Positions 34,936 to 43,841 of a DNA stretch of 64,000 nt are shown here, in pieces. The position numbers and the translations under genes were made by a program. The DNA is taken from contig MIBJ01000046.1 in assembly GCA_001829495.1 (NCBI GenBank), positions 19,860-83,859 on the forward strand, in the 5' to 3' direction. Source of the stretch: Spirochaetes bacterium RBG_16_49_21 (GTDB lineage: Bacteria > Spirochaetota > UBA4802 > UBA5550). Every line of letters starts with the position of its first letter. The first letter of the stretch is position 1. Under the pieces are notes generated by a model, which did no database searches, was not told the origin of the DNA, and was given only the letters and a program-made list of their open reading frames with translations.

Positions 34936-36237
34936 ATGCGAATAGCCATTGAGGCCTTTTCATTATCATCGGAGCAATTGACCGGCGTGGGCAACGTCAC
35001 GCTGAATTACCTGCGGGAGCTTAAGAAAATAGACCGGGATAACCGCTATTATATTTACACCATCGACGAACTGCGGCATGTTTCATTGTCGAAGGGACGG
35101 TGGGTCCATGTCCGGTACGATCCCTGGATCAAACGGAAAAAATACGCCGTAGCCGCATCTTGGGAAAGGTTTAAGGAGGCCCGAGAAAAGAAGGCGGTCG
35201 CAATCCTTGCCATGATTTCCCTGCGTCTTTTGAAGATGGCTTTTGAAATTGCCGACACAATATATCTTCATGCCTGGATGGCCGCATCGTTGCGGAAAAA
35301 CAAGATTGACGCATATCTGGGGATATTCGCGGATTTTTTCCCGTTTATTTTTTTCCCCCGCCTGCGAAAAATTTGGCTGGTGCATGACATTGTATGGAAA
35401 TTATACCCCAAAACGACAAAGAAAAAAAGCCTGCTTGGCGGCCTGCTAATCGTCCGAAACATGAAAAAGGCTGACCTGCTGATCTCGGTGTCCGAGAGCA
35501 CGAAAAAAGGAATACGTGAATTCCTCGGCATCGCAACAGACATCGTCACCCTCCATAACGCGGCCGACCGCTCCCTCTTCTTCCCGGCTGACAGCGCCTC
35601 GGTCAGTCGGGTGAAAAGGAAATTCGGCATCAAGCAAAAATATCTCCTCTCCGTGTGCACCCTGGAGCCCCGTAAGAACCTGGGGGCGCTCCTGCGAGCC
35701 TACGAAGAGATGACCGGTAGGGAGCGGTACCAGCTTGTGCTCACGGGCATGAGCGGGTGGAAAAACACCGGCCTGTTCGATCGCCTCGAGCGTCATCCCG
35801 GCCGGGAAAACATCATCATCACCGGATACATACCCGATAAAGACCTCGCTCCTCTCTACACGGGGGCGGAGCTGTTCGTCTATCCCGCGCTGTACGAAGG
35901 GTTCGGCCTGCCGGTGCTCGAGGCGATGCAGTGCGGCTGCCCGGTCGTCTCGTCGAACACTTCTTCCATCCCGGAGGTTGCGGGCGACGCTGCCGTGCTG
36001 GTGGATCCAAGCGACATCGGCGCCCTGGCTCAAGCCATGGAAACCGTGCTCTCCGACAGAAGGCTCCGCCGCGCCATGGTTAAAAAAGGGCTTGCCCGCG
36101 CAGAGCTTTTTTCTTGGGAGCGGTCGGCCCGGCGTCTTCTTGCGTTGTTCGAGCCTGCCGGGAATAATCAGGCTTCAGTGAGCCGCACCCCCGGTGATTC
36201 GGGCCCGGCCCATTGTTCCGAAATTGTATTACGGTAA
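34936..36237 (+). CDS. GT4-family glycosyltransferase
   Basis: A 433-residue GT-B glycosyltransferase with a GT4 C-terminal domain: YLLSVCTLEPRKNLGALL near residue 235, ITGYIPDKDLAPLYTGAELFVYP and the EX7E motif in ALYEGFGLPVLEAMQCGCPVVSS. The N-terminal domain starts RIAIEAFSLSSEQLTGVGNVTLNYL. Such enzymes typically transfer mannose, rhamnose or similar sugars. It ends the glycan locus; a tail of about 35 residues after the GT domain (from PAGNNQASVSRTPG) looks unstructured. Confidence 0.88.
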   Translation: MRIAIEAFSLSSEQLTGVGNVTLNYLRELKKIDRDNRYYIYTIDELRHVSLSKGRWVHVRYDPWIKRKKYAVAASWERFKEAREKKAVAILAMISLRLLKMAFEIADTIYLHAWMAASLRKNKIDAYLGIFADFFPFIFFPRLRKIWLVHDIVWKLYPKTTKKKSLLGGLLIVRNMKKADLLISVSESTKKGIREFLGIATDIVTLHNAADRSLFFPADSASVSRVKRKFGIKQKYLLSVCTLEPRKNLGALLRAYEEMTGRERYQLVLTGMSGWKNTGLFDRLERHPGRENIIITGYIPDKDLAPLYTGAELFVYPALYEGFGLPVLEAMQCGCPVVSSNTSSIPEVAGDAAVLVDPSDIGALAQAMETVLSDRRLRRAMVKKGLARAELFSWERSARRLLALFEPAGNNQASVSRTPGDSGPAHCSEIVLR

Positions 36238-36341
36238 TGATGCGGATCATGCCGATACTGGTAGCGATGCGGGATGCCGATATGCGGAGGCGGATGTTCC
36301 GTCGAGTATGGCCGCTAACAACAGGCACGCGGGAGGTTCTC

Positions 36342-36956
36342 ATGAGCAAGCTAGTCAAATACTACGGCGTTACCGTGAAAAAGGGCGAGCATGTTTTTCG
36401 CGAAGGCGAGCCTGCCGACGTGATGTACATGATCCACAAGGGGAGGGTGCAGATCAGCAAGGGAGTGGGGACTTTTGACGAGAAGATACGCGTCCTCGGC
36501 GAGGGTGAATTCATCGGCGAGATGGCGGTCATCAATTCCCTGCCGCGCTCGGCGAATGCGGTCGCGCTGGAAGATTGCGTTCTGATCAAAATGGATCGCG
36601 AGTCTTTTGACGAGACGGTCAGAAAAAATCATGAATTTTCAGTGAGCGTCATTCAGCTTTTGTCGGATCGGTTGCGCGAGACTGATGAGCTTTTAATGGT
36701 GTATGCAAAGCGTGAACGGATCCAGACGCTGTTCGCGGAAATCCTCTCGGACATGCTCAGATACGGCAAGAGGGACGGCTCCGGCGAGTGGCTGCTATTA
36801 AAGAAGGTTTCATTCCTGAAAAGGGCCAATGTGCGCCTTATGTGGGAGATGAAGAGCCTTCTCTCCGTATGCAATGAGCTTATCATCATGGATAGGGTAA
36901 GGGTGAAAAAGGATCAGCACGGCGCCGAGTGGTTCGCTGTACGCGCCGCGGAATAG
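36342..36956 (+). CDS. Cyclic-nucleotide-binding (CRP-like) domain protein
   Basis: A 204-residue protein beginning with a cNMP-binding domain. KKGEHVFREGEPADVMYMIHKGRVQI leads into the phosphate-binding cassette GEFIGEMAVINSLPRSANA at about 61-79, with the Glu and Arg that bind the nucleotide. The C-terminal 90 residues do not show a clear helix-turn-helix, although FLKRANVRLMWEMKSLLSV could be one. The start is fixed by GGGAGG five bases before the ATG at 36342; the longer frame from 36213 overlaps the GT4 gene. It faces the HD-GYP gene, ending 24 bp away. Confidence 0.85.
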   Translation: MSKLVKYYGVTVKKGEHVFREGEPADVMYMIHKGRVQISKGVGTFDEKIRVLGEGEFIGEMAVINSLPRSANAVALEDCVLIKMDRESFDETVRKNHEFSVSVIQLLSDRLRETDELLMVYAKRERIQTLFAEILSDMLRYGKRDGSGEWLLLKKVSFLKRANVRLMWEMKSLLSVCNELIIMDRVRVKKDQHGAEWFAVRAAE

Positions 36957-36980
36957 CGGCATCGGTCTGCGCGTAGGGGC

Positions 36981-38240
36981 TCATTCAGAGTCCGGATATT
37001 TGCCGGGTATGGAGCGCAGGCTATCAAGGCTTTCGAAGAATATATCCACAATTTCAGGGTCGAATTTTTTCCCGGTCAATTTACGAATTTCATCAAGCAC
37101 CGACTCCTCGTTCCACGCGTCTTTATAAACTCTCTTTGAGGACAGAGCATCGTACACGTCAGCCAGGGCGACTATTCTGCCGAAGATGGGTATCTCCTCG
37201 TTTTTGAGCGGGCGGGCTCTGCCGTTTGCATCCCTTTCGAGCGGAACCCCGGTATCAACATCAATATGGCCCGGATAACCGGTGCCGTCCCAGTTCTCAT
37301 GGTGGGTGAGGGCCACAACCGCCGACATTTCGTCGAATTCCGACTGCCTGAGCTTGAACAGCCGTGCACCCTGAAAGGTGTGGCTCTTCATGATCTCGTA
37401 TTCCTCGGGCGTGAAGCTCGCCGGCTTTTTCAGGATAAGGTCGGATATGGCGACCTTGCCCACATCGTGGAGCATCGCGGCCATTCTCAGAATATCCTTT
37501 TTCTGATCGATTTCATCGGGATTTATTTTTTTCCGCTGCGCCCACTTTTCATATATCTCCACTGCATAGGACGCCACGCGGTTTGCGTGAGCCCCGGTCT
37601 CCCGTGGATCCCGAAGCTCGGCCATGCCGATCATTCGCAGGATAAGGGCCCTGGTCATCTGCGCCCGCTGCACTATTATGCTGGCCATATTGGCGAAGTG
37701 AAGGGCGATTTTTTCGTCAGATGAATCGAAACAGCCGGCGAGGCATCCCTTCTCGCCCGGATATCTGCCGCTGTCGTCCGGGTTAAGGGAATTGATGATC
37801 TGCATGACGCCCAGGATCTCATTCCTGCTGTTCTTGAGCGGGATGGTGAGCATCGACTTGGTCGCATATCCGGTCGTCTTATCATTGGTATGATCAAAGC
37901 GATACGGCGCATGAGCGGGGATCCGGTATGCATCCGGGATATTGAGTATCTCGCCGGTGAGAGCCACATAACCGGAAATAGAGCCCTTATTTATCTTTGT
38001 TCGAAAAGATTTGTAAGGAAGCTTTTGCCCCGGCCCAAGCTTTTTCTGGAGCGATTCGGTCTGCACGTGGCTGAAGACCAGCTCATCTCCTTCTTTGATC
38101 TGGATTGATCCGGCGTCGGCGTTCAGGATCTTCCTGGCCCCGGTGATAATTTTATCAAGGAGTATGTCAAGATCCTGGATCGTGTTGAGCTCCGAGCTCA
38201 GGCGGAATATTTCGTCGAATTTGTTCGATTCGTCAGGCAT
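36981..38240 (-). CDS. GAF / HD-GYP domain phosphodiesterase
   Basis: A 419-residue cytoplasmic signalling protein. A GAF domain spans about 15-185, with a cysteine pair insertion (GCLAGCFDSSDEK) near 165-177. The C-terminal HD-GYP domain has GAHANRVASYA, the metal-binding HD in AAMLHDVGK and the GYP motif in HHENWDGTGYPG. HD-GYP enzymes hydrolyse cyclic-di-GMP. The GAF domain presumably senses a small ligand. It converges with the cNMP-binding gene. Rare for the family, the CX3C insertion could bind metal or a redox group. Confidence 0.9.
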   Translation of the reverse strand: MPDESNKFDEIFRLSSELNTIQDLDILLDKIITGARKILNADAGSIQIKEGDELVFSHVQTESLQKKLGPGQKLPYKSFRTKINKGSISGYVALTGEILNIPDAYRIPAHAPYRFDHTNDKTTGYATKSMLTIPLKNSRNEILGVMQIINSLNPDDSGRYPGEKGCLAGCFDSSDEKIALHFANMASIIVQRAQMTRALILRMIGMAELRDPRETGAHANRVASYAVEIYEKWAQRKKINPDEIDQKKDILRMAAMLHDVGKVAISDLILKKPASFTPEEYEIMKSHTFQGARLFKLRQSEFDEMSAVVALTHHENWDGTGYPGHIDVDTGVPLERDANGRARPLKNEEIPIFGRIVALADVYDALSSKRVYKDAWNEESVLDEIRKLTGKKFDPEIVDIFFESLDSLRSIPGKYPDSE

Positions 38241-38309
38241 CGGGGATTCCTTACAAATAATACGGTTAGTTGTATATTAATAAGCTTTATGGATTATTGC
38301 AATTACTTT

Positions 38310-38346
38310 TTGTCAAGGGCGCATCCCAAAACTTGGGTGCGGACAA
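38310..38346. repeat. Extended imperfect stem-loop
   Basis: TTGTC (38310-38314) and GACAA (38342-38346) enclose an inner stem, CGCATCCCA against TGGGTGCG, with one bulge and an AAAC loop. It lies between the divergent HD-GYP and AzgA genes. There is no T-run, so it may be a dispersed palindromic repeat or a leader structure. Confidence 0.45.
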
Positions 38347-38362
38347 GATTTAATTTATTGAC

Positions 38363-38407
38363 TTATAAGGAAACATCCTAATTTGATTTTAAGATGTTCC
38401 CTTATAA
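38363..38407. promoter_or_regulatory. 15-bp inverted repeat upstream of the purine permease gene
   Basis: Arms 38363-38377 (TTATAAGGAAACATC) and 38393-38407 (GATGTTCCCTTATAA) pair with one mismatch over a 15-nt spacer, ending 77 bp before the AzgA start. It does not match the purine riboswitch consensus I know. It could be an operator or a leader hairpin. Confidence 0.45.
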
Positions 38408-38484
38408 TAAAAAAAGCAGTTTTAGAGGTGCCCATAAACGAGCTGCAACAAAATTCAGGAATAATCCCCGACAGGAGCCAATCC

Positions 38485-39831
38485 ATGAAATCATTAATTA
38501 AACGATATTTCAGATTCGCCGAGCTCAATACCGATTTCCGGCGGGAAACAATCGGCGGGCTTACAACATTTATCACCATGGCCTACATTATAATAGTAAA
38601 TCCGAAAATCCTGGAGGTGGCAGGCATCCCCTTCGGCCCCTCAATGGTCGCCACCATTGTGTCAGCTTTCTTCGGCACCCTGCTCATGGGGGTGTATGCG
38701 AAGCGGCCTTTCGCGGTCGCGCCGTACATGGGGCAGAACGCCTTCATCGCCTTCACCGTGGTCAAGGTAATGGGATTTTCCTGGCAGACCGCGCTCGGCG
38801 CGATCTTTATTGGCGGGCTCGTGTTTACTGCTCTGACCCTGTTTAAGATACGCTCGTGGCTGGCCAATCTTATACCGCTCAACCTGAAAATATCGTTCGC
38901 GGTCGGAATCGGTCTCTTCCTCACGTTCATCGGGCTGAACCAGTCGGGGATCGTCACCATCGGCGTGCCGGGCGCACCGGTGAACATCGGTAAGCTGTCG
39001 CACCCCGCACCGCTCTTGGCCGTCGCCGGGGTGCTCCTCATCGCCTTTCTCATGATCAGGAAAATAAAGGGGTCGATGCTCATCGGCATCCTGGGCGTCA
39101 CCGGCATCGCCCTGCTCATACAGCAACTCTGGCCGGGTATTGTGCCGGATGGAGACGCGCTCGTGCGGGTTCCGGACGCGGTGGTGGGCCTTCCGCCGAG
39201 CCTGGGACCGGTGTTTCTGAAGCTCGACGTTTTCGGCGCGCTCTCCTGGGGGTTCTTTTCCGTGGTGCTCACGGTTTTCGTGATGGATTTCGTGGATACC
39301 ATGGGTACCCTGATCGGCCTGTCGTACCGTGCGAAGCTTCTGGACGCAAACGGCGAGCTCCCGGAGATCGAGAAACCGATGCTCTGCGACGCGCTCGCCA
39401 TGACCGCGGCAGCTCTCTTCGGCACCACCACCACCGGCGCCTACATCGAGTCCGCGGCCGGCATCGAGGAGGGGGCGAAGACCGGGTTCGCTTCGGTGGT
39501 GACCGCACTACTCATGCTCTCCGCGCTCTTTTTCGCGCCCCTCTTTTCATCCATTCCGCCCTTCGCGTACGGGCCGGCCCTCATCATCGTGGGCATGCTG
39601 ATGATTTCTCCGGTCGCCGACATCGATTTCAACGACCTGTCGGAGCTGATCCCGGCGTTCGTCACGATCACGCTCATGTGCTTTACGTACAACCTGGGGA
39701 TCGGCATGACCGCGGGTTTCGTCTCCTACCCGGTCGTCAAACTCTTCGCGGGCAAGGTCAAAGAGGTGAATGCGGGGATGTGGATTTTGTTCGCCTTTTC
39801 AATGGCGTTTTTTATTTTTTATCCGTACTAA
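38485..39831 (+). CDS. Purine (guanine/hypoxanthine/xanthine) permease, AzgA/NCS2 family
   Basis: A 448-residue transporter with about 13 hydrophobic segments. The AzgA signature is clear: RETIGGLTTFITMAYIIIVNP near the start, PYMGQNAFIAFTVV in TM3, and VFVMDFVDTMGTLIGL with the acidic proton/purine site. The start is the ATG at 38485, with AGGAG seven bases upstream; the earlier in-frame positions lack a ribosome binding site. It imports purine bases with protons. No purine-salvage neighbours are present. Confidence 0.9.
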   Translation: MKSLIKRYFRFAELNTDFRRETIGGLTTFITMAYIIIVNPKILEVAGIPFGPSMVATIVSAFFGTLLMGVYAKRPFAVAPYMGQNAFIAFTVVKVMGFSWQTALGAIFIGGLVFTALTLFKIRSWLANLIPLNLKISFAVGIGLFLTFIGLNQSGIVTIGVPGAPVNIGKLSHPAPLLAVAGVLLIAFLMIRKIKGSMLIGILGVTGIALLIQQLWPGIVPDGDALVRVPDAVVGLPPSLGPVFLKLDVFGALSWGFFSVVLTVFVMDFVDTMGTLIGLSYRAKLLDANGELPEIEKPMLCDALAMTAAALFGTTTTGAYIESAAGIEEGAKTGFASVVTALLMLSALFFAPLFSSIPPFAYGPALIIVGMLMISPVADIDFNDLSELIPAFVTITLMCFTYNLGIGMTAGFVSYPVVKLFAGKVKEVNAGMWILFAFSMAFFIFYPY

Positions 39832-39840
39832 AAAGATACT

Positions 39841-39855
39841 GGGGTCAGAGTAAAA
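39841..39855 (+). repeat. Direct repeat, left flank of the REP-associated transposase
   Basis: GGGGTCAGAGTAAAA here is repeated exactly at 40721-40735. The pair brackets the RAYT gene, and this copy lies only 9 bp after the permease stop. Confidence 0.7.
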
Positions 39856-40050
39856 TAATAGTATAATATATAGTATAAATGATAAATATTTCATTAGGAA
39901 TATATAATTTTTTCAATTTATTCCCAGGAAATAATTGTATTGATCATAATATAGGTGGTATAGGTGAAGGTTTTCAATATTTTCACGGGTATTATCGACA
40001 TGTTATAAAAAATTGTGGATTTTTAAATTTTTAATAAAGAATCTATTCTA

Positions 40051-40650
40051 CTAAGCAAACAGAGTATCCGGAAATATTCTTTTTCTATACCTATCTTCAT
40101 ATACGAGAAATTTCTTAACACGCTCTTTGAAGGTATCTCCGAGTTTTAAAAAGTATTCATGCAGGGTTATTTTTACCGGAGATGGATATGTTTCATCCAG
40201 ATAACATTTGAAGCTGCTATAAGGATAATCCCGTGGATCGGCAACATAATGGCTGCGTACCGGATTATATCCAATGTATAATAGTATATTGAAAAAAGTA
40301 GTTGGGGGATCAGGAGTTAATTCAACAATTGTATCGCCAAATCGTTCATTCCAGAATGGCCCCGATCTGTTCACCATACGGTTATATCTTCGGGCAAATT
40401 GTGATTTTATGAACTGCATAATTCGGGATATGTCTTCGCCATCCTTTAGAGTTTTTATAAAAAAATGGAAGTGATTGTCCATTATGGTATAGGTAATAAG
40501 TTCAAATCTATATTTTTCGATTGCCCTGTTTAATACCTTTAGCATCAATTCTTTCATCTTTGTTGACTTCATGAGCGGTTTTTTCTCAATACACCGCGAA
40601 TGAGTATGATAAGTTACCTCCTGCATACGGATTCTCTGTTGTCGAGGCAT
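40051..40650 (-). CDS. REP-associated tyrosine transposase (RAYT, IS200-like Y1 HUH)
   Basis: A 199-residue Y1 transposase. The HUH metal motif is NHFHFFI at about 75-81; VTYHTHSRC is at the N-terminus, the usual RAYT start after MPRQQR, and the catalytic tyrosine region is SRIMQFIKSQFARRYNR. IGYNPVRSHYVADPRDYPYSSF is the typical C-terminal block. The ATG at 40650 has AAGGA upstream. RAYTs cut and spread small palindromic repeats and are usually single-copy and immobile. Exact 15-bp direct repeats flank the unit. The gene appears intact. Confidence 0.9.
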   Translation of the reverse strand: MPRQQRIRMQEVTYHTHSRCIEKKPLMKSTKMKELMLKVLNRAIEKYRFELITYTIMDNHFHFFIKTLKDGEDISRIMQFIKSQFARRYNRMVNRSGPFWNERFGDTIVELTPDPPTTFFNILLYIGYNPVRSHYVADPRDYPYSSFKCYLDETYPSPVKITLHEYFLKLGDTFKERVKKFLVYEDRYRKRIFPDTLFA

Positions 40651-40720
40651 GGCATTCCTTTTTTTGTTGCTGTTGCTTATTATATATACGTTTAACGATA
40701 CTAATTTGATGAAAAAAAAT

Positions 40721-40735
40721 GGGGTCAGAGTAAAA
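40721..40735 (+). repeat. Direct repeat, right flank of the REP-associated transposase
   Basis: Second exact copy of GGGGTCAGAGTAAAA, upstream of the RAYT start. A related GTGGGTCAGAGCAA lies at 40763-40776, so the element may have tandem or decayed ends. Confidence 0.7.
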
Positions 40736-40836
40736 AAAGCAAGCAGCAGCAAGGTGCGCAAGGTGGGTCAGAGCAATCATAAGAAAAAAACATCTGCCTG
40801 CTCATTAAAGCACTAAAGCAAGGAAATTGCCAACTA

Positions 40837-41430
40837 TCACTTTTTAATGTTCCTCTTTAGCTTCTTCCTCTTGCGCACAGAGTAACCGAAATACCCTATG
40901 GCCGGCCGACCCAGACCGAAATACTCACCGTGATTATAGCAGGCCAGGCCCGCCCTGTCCAGGCGGAGCTTTCCCTTTGCGTCGATGAGCCGCTCGTCCA
41001 CGTTCACCGCAACGATCTTGGCTATGAACATATCGTGCGATCCCAGATGGAGCATCCTGCTCACCGCGCACTCGATGTTCACCGGGCTCTCCTGTATGAG
41101 GGGAGCGTTTACGACCGAGGCGGGCGCCGGCGTGAGCCCTGCAGCACTGAATTTGTCGATATCCCTGCCTGATTTCACGCCACAGAAATCAGCCGCGCGC
41201 ACGAGCTGGCGCGTGACTAGGTTTATAACGAACTGCCTGCTCGCGACGATGAGCCCGTGCGAATAGCGCTCCGGCCGCACGGAAATTGAGACCATGGGAG
41301 GGTCAGAGCAAATGGTTCCGGTCCAGGCTATGGTTATTATATTCGGCTTTGCCTTGTCGCCGGCGCAGGTGACCATCACCACCGGTGCAGGGTTAAGAAT
41401 CGTTGAAGGTTTCCATTGGAGTTTCGGCAT
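40837..41430 (-). CDS. Flavin reductase-like (FMN-binding split barrel) protein
   Basis: A 197-residue member of the flavin reductase/FMN-binding split-barrel family. The FMN-binding pattern appears as NIITIAWTGTICSDPPMVSISVRPERYS and the later GRDIDKFSAAGLTPAPA. It could reduce flavins or act as a flavoprotein oxidoreductase, possibly supplying reduced flavin to the 4HPA-hydroxylase-like enzyme at 57493, though the distance of 16 kb makes this speculative. It is monocistronic, lying between the RAYT and a divergently transcribed lipoprotein-like gene. Confidence 0.85.
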   Translation of the reverse strand: MPKLQWKPSTILNPAPVVMVTCAGDKAKPNIITIAWTGTICSDPPMVSISVRPERYSHGLIVASRQFVINLVTRQLVRAADFCGVKSGRDIDKFSAAGLTPAPASVVNAPLIQESPVNIECAVSRMLHLGSHDMFIAKIVAVNVDERLIDAKGKLRLDRAGLACYNHGEYFGLGRPAIGYFGYSVRKRKKLKRNIKK

Positions 41431-41558
41431 CTGAATTCTCCGGTTTTTTATTTCTTGACTTTTGCAGGGATTGGATTAAGCATCATGAGCGCTTCAGGTT
41501 TTGATATTTTGTTGAATAGCTGTCTGTTTTGCAACAATATTATACAGGAGTCAAGCAT

Positions 41559-42389
41559 ATGGGATTTTCTGCATTATTAAAGAAAAGAAACGATTTGGGA
41601 AAATTATCCGGCCGAATGCTCGGCTTATTTCGTCTCCTTCTCGTCCTGCTCCCCCTCCTTGCGCTCATGCACTGTTTTCAGGTGAGCCAGGTGCTTGACT
41701 GGAAGGATGACGGATCAATGGACGTGCGCTGGGCTTTCCGCTTTTCCAAAGCCCTTGAGCAGGCCCAAAGCGACAAACAGCAGGACGCCAAGGGCGGCGA
41801 GAACCTGTCGTCCCAGGTTGAGAAGGCAAAAAAAGAGCTTCCCGCAAAGCTGAAAAGCCTGGTAAAAAATCTGAATCTTAAAAAAATCGATACCGAATTT
41901 GACTCAGGTATAGAGTTCTCCTTTCAGGTTGCGGATTATGCGAAATTCCCTTTCAATAAACTTGGCAAGGAAGATTTTCCCCTGATCCCGCACTATTTAC
42001 CTGAAAAAAGACAGGTTGTTTTTTATTTTGAGCCGATGAAAAAGCCTGAAGATAAGAAAAAAGCTGAAACAGCCAAAGATGAGAAGAAAGGGAGGGCTGA
42101 TAACAAAGAGGGTTCACCAGGATCAGGAACCGGCGGCGATCAGCCTGACTCCGGCGATCAGTTCGCGGCCATGGGGAAGCAGATCACGCAGCTTTTTCTT
42201 TCCTCGGTCCGCTACCAGATATTCCTGGGAAAGAAATTCAATCCTGAGAAGATATACATAAAAAAAGGGAAAGAGGAAAAGAATATCGAGATGCAGAGAA
42301 TCTTTGATGCGGTAATGATCGATCTTCCCCTGTTCGCCATGTACGGTGAAAAAGAAGAACCGTTTCAGGTCGTTGTACAGATGAAATGA
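41559..42389 (+). CDS. Putative lipoprotein, unknown function
   Basis: A 276-residue protein with a long N-terminal basic region and hydrophobic helix ending in ALMHC (Cys39). Spirochaete lipoboxes are relaxed, but His at -1 is unusual, so lipidation is uncertain. The mature part starts with VLDWKDDGSMDVRWAFRFSK, a beta-rich domain; a charged low-complexity linker with many Lys/Glu/Asp and Gly/Ser follows at about 165-205, then a second globular part. CAGGAG lies eight bases before the ATG at 41559. I do not recognise the family. Confidence 0.65.
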   Translation: MGFSALLKKRNDLGKLSGRMLGLFRLLLVLLPLLALMHCFQVSQVLDWKDDGSMDVRWAFRFSKALEQAQSDKQQDAKGGENLSSQVEKAKKELPAKLKSLVKNLNLKKIDTEFDSGIEFSFQVADYAKFPFNKLGKEDFPLIPHYLPEKRQVVFYFEPMKKPEDKKKAETAKDEKKGRADNKEGSPGSGTGGDQPDSGDQFAAMGKQITQLFLSSVRYQIFLGKKFNPEKIYIKKGKEEKNIEMQRIFDAVMIDLPLFAMYGEKEEPFQVVVQMK

Positions 42390-42509
42390 AGATTCTGTAA
42401 ATGCAGTATCTGAATCCTTCTCCCCTGGATAAAAATCTCCTTATTTACCGCGGCTCTTCTGCCGATAACTAATGAGAGACGTTTTCATTTTAATCAGCCT
42501 GGTAAAACA

Positions 42510-43697
42510 ATGAAAAAGCTCTTCCTGACCGTACTTGCCCTGTGCGTGTATCCGTATACCCCGGCATCCGCAGTTATCCTGAAATGGGACATACCGAAAA
42601 ACGAACGGCTGGAGATCGTGCGCACCGCGTTGGTCAGGTTCCTCGTGAACGATAAGCTGCAGAAGATTTATGAGGAGCGCAATATTATCGACTTGACCTG
42701 TTATGGCAAGAAAGATCAGACCAGCAGCGTCAAGGGAACCTTTTCCGTGTACCGGAAGGGATCGCCGGATGAGGTCTTTCGTCTGGAGAAACAATATCCG
42801 TCCGATTTCGCCATTGATGAGCTGGGGCGCTATACCGTGCCCAAGGATCTCTACATACCCAATCTGCGCCATATACCCACGTTCCCTGGAAAAGAGATAG
42901 CGCAGGGAGACCGATGGACTGCCGACGCCGAGCTGATACTCAATACCTTTTCCATTCCTTTCAAGCTGATCTTTTCGGTGGAATACCGGCTTGCGGAGAT
43001 ACGGAAAAAGAACGGCGCGGATACCGCGACTATCACGTACAATTTTCTGATCAATATGAACCTGGCGGGCGGGAAATATCCGGCGGACTTCCCCCAGAAA
43101 ATACTGGGCAAAGACGAGGGCACTATTTACTGGGATATTGAGAATAAGAGGCCGGTCAGCATGAACGAAAAGTACCGGATCATATTATACTTTTCCGCGG
43201 GCGGCGGCAAGATCGAAGCCACGGAGCACCAGATGTATTTCGACACCCGGATGAAGATGTATACGCCCTTGAGTCCCGAGCAGAAGGAACAGGCCAGAAA
43301 GGAGCTCAAGAAGGAGGTACCGGAGGGCGTGGACGTGGACACGGACAAGCGGGGGCTGGTGATCCGGCTCGGGGATGTGCTGTTCGATTTCGATTCGTCG
43401 GGTCTGAAGCCCGACAGCAGGCAGAAGCTGGACAAGATTATCGACATCTTAAAGAAGAAGTACCCGGACCGGGAGATTATTGTGGAAGGCCATACCGATA
43501 GCATCGGCGAGCCGGAATACAATGAGCGGCTTTCAAACAACCGGGCCCGCACCGTAGCGGAATATATGAAATCAAAATCAAAAACGGACAAGCTCTCCTA
43601 CCGTGGTTTCGGAGCAGAACGCCCCTTGGCGGACAACGCCACCAAAGAGGGACGACAGAAGAACCGCAGGGTCGAAATCATCATCAAGCTGCAGTGA
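42510..43697 (+). CDS. OmpA-family outer membrane / periplasmic protein
   Basis: A 395-residue protein with a Sec signal peptide (cleavage probably after TPASA, about residue 22), an N-terminal domain of about 250 residues of unknown fold, and a C-terminal OmpA domain. The OmpA domain has VLFDFDSSGLKPDSRQKLD, VEGHTDSIGEPEYNERLSNNRA and GFGAERPLADN, containing the diaminopimelate-binding Asp and Arg. It should anchor to peptidoglycan. The preceding lipoprotein-like gene is on the same strand 120 bp away, so the two may be co-expressed. Confidence 0.9.
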   Translation: MKKLFLTVLALCVYPYTPASAVILKWDIPKNERLEIVRTALVRFLVNDKLQKIYEERNIIDLTCYGKKDQTSSVKGTFSVYRKGSPDEVFRLEKQYPSDFAIDELGRYTVPKDLYIPNLRHIPTFPGKEIAQGDRWTADAELILNTFSIPFKLIFSVEYRLAEIRKKNGADTATITYNFLINMNLAGGKYPADFPQKILGKDEGTIYWDIENKRPVSMNEKYRIILYFSAGGGKIEATEHQMYFDTRMKMYTPLSPEQKEQARKELKKEVPEGVDVDTDKRGLVIRLGDVLFDFDSSGLKPDSRQKLDKIIDILKKKYPDREIIVEGHTDSIGEPEYNERLSNNRARTVAEYMKSKSKTDKLSYRGFGAERPLADNATKEGRQKNRRVEIIIKLQ

Positions 43698-43841
43698 TGA
43701 TCGCAACGCCTCACATAGTGCTGAATATTTTTATATTGACAACTCTTAGCCGATTAGTGAAGAATTGATAGCGAAAAAGTACCTGAATCTTTAAACCCTG
43801 ATCATTTCCCATTAAATCTTTTATTATGCACGGAGGTGCTT

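Noticed and set aside
38363..38484. A purine riboswitch before the AzgA permease gene
   Set aside because: The conserved loop and junction sequences of the purine aptamer are absent; only an inverted repeat is seen.
41300..41312. A GGGTCAGAGCAAA copy inside the flavin reductase gene
   Set aside because: It encodes the conserved ICSDPP block of the protein, so the match to the transposase flank is probably chance.
43736..43741. TTGACA upstream of livK as a promoter
   Set aside because: No acceptable -10 hexamer occurs at 15-19 nt downstream.
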